64,000 bases of DNA from JAAYCT01 sp964499575 (GTDB lineage: Bacteria > Bacillota > Clostridia > Saccharofermentanales > Saccharofermentanaceae): assembly GCA_964499575.1 (NCBI GenBank), contig CAZCLK010000002.1, positions 1 to 64,000 on the forward strand. Reading direction: 5' to 3'. The position numbers were made by a program, and so were the translations under genes. This document shows positions 15,372-22,450 of this stretch, piece after piece. The notes under the pieces were generated by a model, which made no database searches, was not told where the DNA came from, and saw nothing but the letters and a program-made list of their open reading frames with translations. How positions within the stretch are numbered: the first letter of the stretch is position 1; every line of letters starts with the position of its first letter.

Positions 15372-15938
15372 ATGTTTAAGAGAACTAAGGCAAAATCATC
15401 CAAGCGGGCGTTTACTCTGCTTGAACTTGTTCTTGTAATCGCAATCCTCTTGATTATGATGCCGATTATTTACGGAACTTTCTATTTGGTGTATATCTCT
15501 CATACGCGCGTTATACTCGTGAATGACGCCAGGGATTACGCATCCTTATCGGCCATGGCGATTGATAATGTGATCACCAACGCAAGCTCGGCAGACGCCG
15601 CGGATTCGGTAGCAGGCCCTTATGCAGCAGCGATTTACGCTGATACAACCGATGGGAATTTGTATATTAAGAAAGGCACGGGGGCCGCAGTCAAGGCTTT
15701 TGATTATCCGCAATACAATGCGCCCTCAGGCGCACAGAAATGGAAGTTGGTAATCACATTTACCGTCGACTCGGCGTCGAAGACTGTTATGTACAGGATC
15801 GACGTAATCGATAATGCCACCGCGGATATCGCCTACACGCTCGAATCATCCGTATTTCTTCCCAACGGCAACCGAAGTGACTCGGAAAAGCTCGAGACCG
15901 GTGCGGGCAAAGTTCTTAATTTTTCAAACCCTGCCTGA
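15372..15938 (+). CDS. Pseudopilin, minor pilus subunit
   Basis: A 188-residue prepilin-like protein with leader MFKRTKAKSSKRA followed by FTLLELVLVIAILLIMMPII; Glu5 is present. The residue before the cleavage point is Ala rather than the usual Gly. The frame is open to 15321, but GGGGAGA stands 10 bases before the ATG at 15372. The body ends with a strand-rich region like minor pilins of the PilW/GspJ type. It is the last gene before a strong terminator. Confidence 0.82.
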   Translation: MFKRTKAKSSKRAFTLLELVLVIAILLIMMPIIYGTFYLVYISHTRVILVNDARDYASLSAMAIDNVITNASSADAADSVAGPYAAAIYADTTDGNLYIKKGTGAAVKAFDYPQYNAPSGAQKWKLVITFTVDSASKTVMYRIDVIDNATADIAYTLESSVFLPNGNRSDSEKLETGAGKVLNFSNPA

Positions 15939-15961
15939 GTGTGTCCCTTCCATAAGCTATG

Positions 15962-15997
15962 AGCATCGATGCTTTCCCGGTATCGATGCTTTTTTTT
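15962..15997 (+). terminator. Rho-independent terminator ending the pilin cluster
   Basis: Stem AGCATCGAT (15962-15970) / ATCGATGCT (15982-15990), an 11-base loop and eight T. Confidence 0.9.
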
Positions 15998-16032
15998 ACG
16001 GAGCGAGACCGGGGGTACCCCGCATTTTTCGC

Positions 16033-16746
16033 TTATAGTACCTTTTTTTTGAATCGAAAAAACATCCAGCCGATCCCCAGGATACTCAAAACAATTCCGG
16101 GCACAGCGAACAACAGATTGTTTTCAAGCGACAGTTTCGCGACCCAGAAGGACGGTAATGCACTGAAGGCGTATTGAATATTCGAGTGTATAAAGAACGG
16201 GACGGGCAACCCCATCATAATCAACCCGGTCAGCTTTCCGATTGCCATGCCTTCGACCCGGTTATGCGATAAGGATACGATCATCAGGCACATCCCCACG
16301 CTCATCAGAGCGGTTATTAAGCAGGTTATAAGTAGCGCAGCGATATTGCCCTCCGTCAATCGAAACGCAATCAGTATAAGCGCGGAGGCGGCCATGGAGA
16401 TCACGGCGGGAAGGACCAGTCGGGCGAGGATATACCCCCGCTTTCCGATCGGTGTCACGGCGATATATTGGGTGATATTTTCATCAAGTTCAGTCAGCAT
16501 CACCATCGCCGACGCGAAGCAGAACATAAAGGGAGCCAGCGTCACGAGCAGGAGGTCAAACAACAGGTAATAATCGGACAGAATCGAGTTGCGCCCCAGG
16601 TAATCGCACAAGAGTTTTTCCAGCACAGGAATTCCGAAGCGAAAAAAACATCCGGCCAGAAGAGGCGCTGCCAGAATCATGTACAGCATGCTGTCCTTGA
16701 GGATTTGCTTCGCGAAGATTTGAAAGCATCGTACTATCGGCCTCAC
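16033..16746 (-). CDS. ABC transporter permease (second subunit)
   Basis: A 237-residue membrane protein with six to seven hydrophobic segments, of the ABC-2 type. The frame is open to 16908, but the real start is GTG at 16746: it overlaps the stop of the first permease (GTGA), and GGGAGGG lies 8 bases before it. It works with the other permease and the ATPase of this operon as a bacterial exporter. The conserved segment around ELDENITQYIAVTPIGKRGY resembles fluoroquinolone-export permease families. Confidence 0.82.
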   Translation of the reverse strand: MRPIVRCFQIFAKQILKDSMLYMILAAPLLAGCFFRFGIPVLEKLLCDYLGRNSILSDYYLLFDLLLVTLAPFMFCFASAMVMLTELDENITQYIAVTPIGKRGYILARLVLPAVISMAASALILIAFRLTEGNIAALLITCLITALMSVGMCLMIVSLSHNRVEGMAIGKLTGLIMMGLPVPFFIHSNIQYAFSALPSFWVAKLSLENNLLFAVPGIVLSILGIGWMFFRFKKKVL

Positions 16747-17426
16747 AGTGTAATCCCTCCCAAGGAACGCATCATTTTCCGGACGCCGGCGCACGCGAGC
16801 CATCCCGTCAGAATCGTCCATAGGACAAGACTGAACAGTGCCGGAAGCCATTCTCTTCCGCCGGTAAACAGCTCGATCATACTGACTCCGGGGTGGATGA
16901 GCATCCATGGCTCATCGTACGCGAAAAGCCGGATCACCGCCGGAACATTGATCAGAATCTCCGCGGGAACCGTCGCCAAAATGAACTGGTTGAGCGTAGC
17001 GATTTTCGACGCGACGACCAACCCGATCGCCGAGCATATACAGGACAGGAGAAACACCCCGGGAACGAACAGGACCGGGTGCGTGACGACGCCGGCCGCC
17101 GCCCCGATCAACAGCCCGACGATGACGGAAATCAATCCGATCGAAGCGAGTTTGGACGCGACATACGCCCACGGCCGAACCGGCGAAACAGCCAGGCTGT
17201 CCAGGACCCGTTCGCTCTTTTCAAAAAGGACGATCGAGCCCATGAAAAAAAGGCCCATCGCGGCCGGATCCGTATAGATCATCAGGAGCCCCGCTGTTTC
17301 GCGCCATGATGACGGAAAAACCGCAAGTAACGCGATATAGAACACCGCGAGAACGGCATAGATGAAATAGAAGCCGTACTTGAATTGAAACCGTATATCC
17401 CCGAGAATCAACGACAGCTGTCTCAT
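16743..17426 (-). CDS. ABC transporter permease (first subunit)
   Basis: A 227-residue ABC-2 type permease with six hydrophobic segments; a cytoplasmic loop has EKSERVLDSLAVSPVRPWAY, similar to the second permease's loop, so the two are likely to form a heterodimer. It is encoded after the ATPase and overlaps the next gene by 4 bases. The substrate is unknown; such TetR-linked exporters often handle drugs or lipids. Confidence 0.85.
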   Translation of the reverse strand: MRQLSLILGDIRFQFKYGFYFIYAVLAVFYIALLAVFPSSWRETAGLLMIYTDPAAMGLFFMGSIVLFEKSERVLDSLAVSPVRPWAYVASKLASIGLISVIVGLLIGAAAGVVTHPVLFVPGVFLLSCICSAIGLVVASKIATLNQFILATVPAEILINVPAVIRLFAYDEPWMLIHPGVSMIELFTGGREWLPALFSLVLWTILTGWLACAGVRKMMRSLGGITL

Positions 17427-17481
17427 CGCCTACCCCTGCCCTGCGCGCATCGTATCTTCATCCGCATGCCCCTTTCGCGTT

Positions 17482-18327
17482 TCATACCAGATGTCTCCCC
17501 GTTATTTCGACAAAGACATCGTTGAGCGTCGGCTCGCCCGAATGAACGGATAGTAGTCGATCGCTCCGGATCAAGGCCGCGAACGTCTCATCCGTCGAAG
17601 TTCGGTCCATCGGGATCTCGCGGGACTCCTCCCTGCCGTTATCGGCAAACGTATACCGAACGGTCGACGCCCCCCGGGTCATGATCAGATTGTGCGGCGT
17701 GTCCAGGGCCTTGATCCTCCCGTCCACGATAAACGCCACGCGGTCGCACAGTTCCGTCGCGTCGTACATGTTTTGAGTCGTCAGGATGATCGTGGTCCCC
17801 TTTGCCTTTTCCTCCAACACAATGTCTTTCACTACTCGCGCATTTGACGGATCCAGTCCGGAGGTCGGCTCGTCCAGAAAAAGGACTCGCGGGCTATGCA
17901 GTAGGGCTTTAATGAAATTTATACGGGTCTTCATTCCCTTGGAAAAATCAGAAACCTTCTTATTTGCGTCGCGCTCCAGTCCGACCATCCCGAGAAGAAA
18001 AGGGATATCGCGATGCGTCGGATACAGTGACGCGAAGAAGCGGAGATTTTCGAGCGCCGTCAATTTCTCATAAAGGCTCGGAAATTCAAAGGCGACACCG
18101 ATCTGCTCGTAGAAAGTCCCGGTATGGCGCCCGATCATTGTATCATTGACCGAGACCTCCCCCGAAAATCCGGGCAAGAGACCGGTCAGGATCTTCTGTA
18201 ATGTGCTTTTGCCGGCACCGGAAGGACCCAGAAATCCAAATATCTCACCAGACATGACCTCAAAGTTCGTGTTTTCGATAAAGGGCTTCTTGCTGTAGCT
18301 GAAGCTCAGGCTGCTCACTTGAATCAT
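17482..18327 (-). CDS. ABC transporter ATP-binding protein
   Basis: A 281-residue ATPase with Walker A GPSGAGKS near residues 34-41, an ABC signature written D-F-S-K-G-M-K instead of LSGGQ, Walker B V-L-F-L-D-E-P-T-S-G-L-D, and the H-loop region. The altered signature is common in ABC-2 exporters. The start ATG overlaps the TetR stop by 4 bases (ATGA). It energises the two downstream permeases. Confidence 0.92.
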   Translation of the reverse strand: MIQVSSLSFSYSKKPFIENTNFEVMSGEIFGFLGPSGAGKSTLQKILTGLLPGFSGEVSVNDTMIGRHTGTFYEQIGVAFEFPSLYEKLTALENLRFFASLYPTHRDIPFLLGMVGLERDANKKVSDFSKGMKTRINFIKALLHSPRVLFLDEPTSGLDPSNARVVKDIVLEEKAKGTTIILTTQNMYDATELCDRVAFIVDGRIKALDTPHNLIMTRGASTVRYTFADNGREESREIPMDRTSTDETFAALIRSDRLLSVHSGEPTLNDVFVEITGRHLV

Positions 18328-18926
18328 GTCTGATCTCCCTTAAACATTTGAATGACCACTCCCCGGATCATGACACGAAGCGCATCATCGAAGACCGCCT
18401 CACCCACTTCACGCTTATTGAGAATTGCAAGAAACACGCCGCGCAGAGCCGCACTGAAGACCTCGATCCGATCCGGGTCCATATTCGGGACCATCGAAAC
18501 CAGCTCTTCGACTCGAAAATCATCTTCTTCCGCATGCTGTTTACTGATTTCCGGCGGAAGCTTTCTGAAAAGCATTTCAATCTCGCCTCCGGTTAAGAGT
18601 TGCGCTATCTCTGATTGGTCCATGAGCTTATACAGGTTGAATATAACGCCGGTCAAGTTGTCAGCATTGATGTCGCCTTGAATCTGCTTTATCTCGCTCA
18701 TGATCTTCTCTTGATACTCGTCATGAAGAGCGCGAAATACGTCGAACAGCAAGAGTTCCTTGGATTCATAGAACAAGTAGAAGGTACCCTTCGGGATCCC
18801 GACACGCTTCACAATCTCATCCACGGTCGTTTTCTTGACCCCATAACGGATCAGACAATCCCGCGCCTCCCGGAGCAGTCGGTTCTTGATGTATGTTCGT
18901 TCGTGTTCGGAAAGAGCCTTAGGCAT
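18324..18926 (-). CDS. TetR/AcrR family transcriptional regulator
   Basis: A 200-residue repressor with an N-terminal helix-turn-helix (about 20-60; recognition part I-P-K-G-T-F-Y-L-F-Y-E-S-K) and a helical ligand-binding domain. It is the first gene of the exporter operon, so it most likely represses the operon and itself, and is released when the exporter's substrate is present. The start follows a consensus promoter. Confidence 0.92.
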   Translation of the reverse strand: MPKALSEHERTYIKNRLLREARDCLIRYGVKKTTVDEIVKRVGIPKGTFYLFYESKELLLFDVFRALHDEYQEKIMSEIKQIQGDINADNLTGVIFNLYKLMDQSEIAQLLTGGEIEMLFRKLPPEISKQHAEEDDFRVEELVSMVPNMDPDRIEVFSAALRGVFLAILNKREVGEAVFDDALRVMIRGVVIQMFKGDQT

Positions 18927-18973
18927 TGCGCACCTCGCAATAACTGTCTGACCATTTATGCTTATTTCGTCAC

Positions 18974-19002
18974 ATCATATCATTATTCACGATTCATGTC
19001 AA
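18974..19002 (-). promoter_or_regulatory. Consensus promoter of the TetR-ABC operon
   Basis: Read leftward: TTGACA (18997-19002), a 17-base spacer, TATGAT (18974-18979). Only one base differs from the sigma-A consensus. The leader of about 45 nt would hold the TetR operator; I see no clean palindrome there. The rest of 18927-19221 holds only the terminator of the PilX-like gene. Confidence 0.88.
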
Positions 19003-19140
19003 GCATATCCATGAAATATTCCGGCAAAGAAAGAATCCCGAGTATTATTGGGTTTCTTTGTTTTTCGATATGATTGTGTCATCGTCCGGAAATGAATGAT
19101 CATCTGAGACACGATCCCACTTGATCATGCTCAACAATAC

Positions 19141-19173
19141 AAAAAGCGGATCCTCCTTTTCGGAGAATCCGCT
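19141..19173 (-). terminator. Rho-independent terminator of the PilX-like gene
   Basis: Read leftward, AGCGGATTCTCC pairs with GGAGGATCCGCT (one mismatch), loop of five, then a T run (A run 19141-19145 on the top strand). It lies 49 bases after the stop. Confidence 0.85.
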
Positions 19174-19221
19174 GATAATGTTCTGAAAAATCAATCTGTC
19201 CTTTCTCACCGATCGACTAGA

Positions 19222-21207
19222 TCAGTGGTACTCGTAATAATCGACCTCGTACTTGGTGGCAAGAGGAACATTCCCTCCGGAACCTTCCGACTCCCATGGC
19301 GCAACGCAAAACGGTATGCTCACCTGGTCATAACTCTTAGGGCCAGTTGCAATGTTTTCCAAATACATAGCCTCATAGCGACCCTTCATGTTCACTTGAT
19401 ATTGATAGTTAATTCTTCCATTTGATCCATACATCCCGTAATAGCCCTCAAGGTATGAGTTCTGTCCACGGACATCAACCGTATTTTCATTGTACCCTAC
19501 AATATAAACATATGGCTTCCCGGCAGGCGGCGTTTTACCTACGCCTCCCCACGTATAACCATCATGATCCTCAGAAATAATACCAGATTTCATACCACTG
19601 TCATTGGTTAATGCAATAATAATGTCAACCCCTTCATAGAGAAAAATATACGCAAACTGATTGTCTGAACCGTTTCGAATCCGAATTTTGGCATCTTTGG
19701 CAATATTAAAAATACCACCACCATAAAGAACCAGCTTTACCGGACCTCCCGCAAGGTCAAGCGTCCATTCGCCTGTAAGTGTCGCATTAGCGCTGGTGTC
19801 GACCTTATAACTTCCGACAGTAAAAACTTTATCAGAATTTAGAAAGCTGTTTGCCGAGACTACACCGGATCCGGTTCCGGGATCAAATCCGCCAAATATA
19901 GCGATCGCATCGTCTTTGGAGGGAATTGTGGAATTAACTGAATCCATTAGTTCTTTTGTATTGTAATAATCCAAAACTTGTTTCGGGGAGCGACCCGATG
20001 GATAAATTTGTGTGAATTCCGAAGCCGTAGGGTTATCGGGAATAGTCATCGAACTAATCGTAACACTGTTTCCCGAACCTACATTCCGAAAGTGACCACT
20101 CGCCCACGTAACGCTGTAGGGGGGATCTAAGTAGAAGGTGCTATTTTTATCTGCGCCACCTGTTGCCGGTTCGCCGCTAACAACAAAATAGGATGCTTCC
20201 GCCATTCTTACAAATGAGTTCCAACTACCGGCTGTTACTTTGAATTGCGAGTTATAAATAATATTAGCATCTGCTGCAGAATAATGCTGACCAGACGGCG
20301 AACCAGTCGTAAAAGTCGTAGGAACATAGATTGACCCGGATTTTTTCCAGAAAACACTGCCCCCCTGATCTCCCACATACAGCAAAAATCCTTGCGACGG
20401 TTGGATTGCCGACCCTCCATTAATAATACCATCAACATCCAATCCCGCTTTATCTCCCATAAACAAGACATCAGAAAAATACTGGAAACCCGCACCGATA
20501 GAAACTATATTCGTATAGACAACCGTCGAATAAGATGCATTTCCACCCATGCCGGCTAGGTAATCGCCTCTAAGTATAGCAATATTTGATTCTTTCCCCC
20601 CACCTCCGGCTCCGAGATATGTATTGTTAAAATTGTTCTTTGTCGAAGATCCACCAATTTCCACTAAGTTTGCAAATCTCTCTTTACTCGAGTTTACTTC
20701 CTTCTCCTTCAGTACCACTCTCAAGTTCTCGGTCGCGCCGCCGTCAATCCCTGCATCGATCTTGGTCTCAAAGTCCATCGTGATTTGAGTTCCGAGTTTA
20801 CCGAATTTAACAGTGGTATATGCTTCCGTCATGTTGGCGATACCCGGGGCAACGTTGGGAGCATTAACTGAAGTATCATCAAAGTTATAGGTCTTCGCCG
20901 ACCGAATATATATCGTCTCCCCTGCGGTAGCCCATGCTTCGATTTTGGCGTCACGAAGTTCCTGCGTGATGGTGATTGCATCCACGATGCTCTTGGCGGC
21001 GGAGGTCACCGTTAATTTCGCCTGGCTTCTCTGGGCATCGTCGTAAAAACGATTCCGGGTCGCGATGGTGACCGACAGGGCGGATGTAATCAATATCATT
21101 CCGACACCCAGGATGACCAGCACGAGGATGAGCATTCCTCCGGATCGGGAAGCACCCGTTCTTCTTGTGTTTGAATGTCCGGTCGGTAACCGTCTGATCT
21201 TATTCAT
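19222..21207 (-). CDS. Large PilX-like surface protein
   Basis: A 661-residue protein with one N-terminal membrane segment (about 24-50: S-G-G-M-L-I-L-V-L-V-I-L-G-V-G-M) followed by an amphipathic helix with T-R-N-R-F-Y-D-D-A-Q-R-S-Q-A, resembling PilX-type minor pilins. It lacks the FTLIE motif. The remaining ~550 residues are rich in Gly, Ser, Thr, Asn and Tyr, look beta-rich, and match no family I recognise. The start is at 21207 (GGAGGGG upstream). The middle is visibly richer in A+T than neighbouring genes. It has its own promoter and terminator. It could be a pilus tip adhesin or a cell-surface protein; this is inference. Confidence 0.6.
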   Translation of the reverse strand: MNKIRRLPTGHSNTRRTGASRSGGMLILVLVILGVGMILITSALSVTIATRNRFYDDAQRSQAKLTVTSAAKSIVDAITITQELRDAKIEAWATAGETIYIRSAKTYNFDDTSVNAPNVAPGIANMTEAYTTVKFGKLGTQITMDFETKIDAGIDGGATENLRVVLKEKEVNSSKERFANLVEIGGSSTKNNFNNTYLGAGGGGKESNIAILRGDYLAGMGGNASYSTVVYTNIVSIGAGFQYFSDVLFMGDKAGLDVDGIINGGSAIQPSQGFLLYVGDQGGSVFWKKSGSIYVPTTFTTGSPSGQHYSAADANIIYNSQFKVTAGSWNSFVRMAEASYFVVSGEPATGGADKNSTFYLDPPYSVTWASGHFRNVGSGNSVTISSMTIPDNPTASEFTQIYPSGRSPKQVLDYYNTKELMDSVNSTIPSKDDAIAIFGGFDPGTGSGVVSANSFLNSDKVFTVGSYKVDTSANATLTGEWTLDLAGGPVKLVLYGGGIFNIAKDAKIRIRNGSDNQFAYIFLYEGVDIIIALTNDSGMKSGIISEDHDGYTWGGVGKTPPAGKPYVYIVGYNENTVDVRGQNSYLEGYYGMYGSNGRINYQYQVNMKGRYEAMYLENIATGPKSYDQVSIPFCVAPWESEGSGGNVPLATKYEVDYYEYH

Positions 21208-21281
21208 TTCTATCCCCTCCGAGGCACAGAATTGGTTGAAAACAAATATAACACGCACGAGCGTACATTATTCCAACTACT

Positions 21282-21309
21282 ATTATATAGAAAACGACAT
21301 ATTCTTCAA
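21282..21309 (-). promoter_or_regulatory. Promoter of the PilX-like gene
   Basis: Read leftward: TTGAAG (21304-21309), 16 bases, TATAAT (21282-21287). The leader is about 67 nt. Confidence 0.7.
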
Positions 21310-21354
21310 TCCTTTAGGTGTGTCCATTGTGTAAAAAAGGCGCTGATTCTACAT

Positions 21355-21392
21355 GTTTTTCGATATTTAAAGCAAATTTAACGCCGAAAAAC
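21355..21392. repeat. Inverted repeat after the exonuclease gene
   Basis: GTTTTTCG (21355-21362) and CGAAAAAC (21385-21392), 22-base loop with TTTAAA-type self-complementarity. It could be a weak terminator of the leftward exonuclease transcript; there is no proper T run. Confidence 0.3.
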
Positions 21393-21406
21393 GCGAGATT
21401 AAGAAA

Positions 21407-22450
21407 TCACGGAAGGTCGGTCTTGCGGCGAATCGTTTCGTCTGCGGCAACCGGAATATTGTCCTCCGGCGGCTTGCCGGAAGGTCCGTATGCGAGGTAT
21501 TCGTCATAACGTTCCTTGACAGGTCGAACTCCGCCCGGCTGGATCAGCTTGAGGACAACGGATGCGTAGATCTTGCCGGCCGCGTTTTTCTTCAAACGGA
21601 TACGCCCTGCGACCAGATTGTGGGTGTCGCAACGGAAAAGCGAAAAAGCGCTCTTGCGGAGCCGAAACCACGCAAGTTCCTCACGAAGGGGTGAACCGCA
21701 GGCGGGACACGATACGGGCTCGGAGCATGTTCGGGAACAACACTCGTCCCATGAATCGAAAAAGTCCGTCCTCCGCTCGCTCTGGACATTGAGATCCGGA
21801 TCGAATAAGTATTGCTCGACCTGAAAAATCGCGGGCTCATCGTTTTCGAGAATCCCGAAAAGCGCCTTCAGGATCCTACCGGTGTATTCGGCGTCCCGAT
21901 GCGCCTCGTGGAAGTCTTCCTGCTTCGGAAGGCGGAGAAAATCGACCGCATACTCGACGCTTCGCTGAACGCTTTTATCCTCGGCGACCTTGGAAAAGAG
22001 CGTCTGTACGTCCAGGAATCGCCGGCCGAGCAATGCCGACCTGTCGTGGAAGCGCAAATTGGCCTTAAGAATCGAAAGGTCCGAGTTGCCCCAGCCGCAG
22101 ATGATAAAATCCTCTCCGCACCACTGAAGAAACGCCTCGTAGGCGTCAATGAATCCCAGGCCGTTTCGAAGGTCGGAGGAGATCTTGTTGATGACCCGGG
22201 ACACGTTCTTATTCATGACGGTGTAGCAGACCGGCTTGATCAATACGTGAAAGGGCTTGCTGAGCTCTGTCCGGCGCCCGTCGACGCTCAGTTTGACCGC
22301 ACCGATCTCGATGATTTCCCCGGGCAGTTCCTTCGGGTCGACCCGGGACTTGATCCACGGGATCGGTTGGTTCCATTCCAGATCGATGATCACATAGGTC
22401 GCCGTCGGATGATCGATCCTCCGCGCGCGGTCCCCTCTTACGTCATTCAT
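21407..22450 (-). CDS. 3'-5' exonuclease (DEDDh) with C-terminal zinc-ribbon-like part
   Basis: A 347-residue protein. An N-terminal DnaQ/ERI-1-like exonuclease domain has D23-x-E25 (IIDLEWN), D124 (GWGNSDLSIL), and H181/D186 (HEAHRDA), the five DEDDh positions. The C-terminal ~100 residues carry several cysteines, including a CPAC motif, and a positively charged end. Family members trim RNA or DNA; the substrate is not known. The true start is ATG at 22450 (AAGGAGAG upstream), overlapping the end of the YfhO gene by 8 bases; the frame extends to 22603 only inside that gene. Confidence 0.85.
   Translation of the reverse strand: MNDVRGDRARRIDHPTATYVIIDLEWNQPIPWIKSRVDPKELPGEIIEIGAVKLSVDGRRTELSKPFHVLIKPVCYTVMNKNVSRVINKISSDLRNGLGFIDAYEAFLQWCGEDFIICGWGNSDLSILKANLRFHDRSALLGRRFLDVQTLFSKVAEDKSVQRSVEYAVDFLRLPKQEDFHEAHRDAEYTGRILKALFGILENDEPAIFQVEQYLFDPDLNVQSERRTDFFDSWDECCSRTCSEPVSCPACGSPLREELAWFRLRKSAFSLFRCDTHNLVAGRIRLKKNAAGKIYASVVLKLIQPGGVRPVKERYDEYLAYGPSGKPPEDNIPVAADETIRRKTDLP

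Noticed and set aside
16010..16022. GGGGTACCCC palindrome as an operator or terminator
   Set aside because: It lies 3' of the ABC operon, without a T run on either side, and a strong terminator for the pilins is already adjacent.
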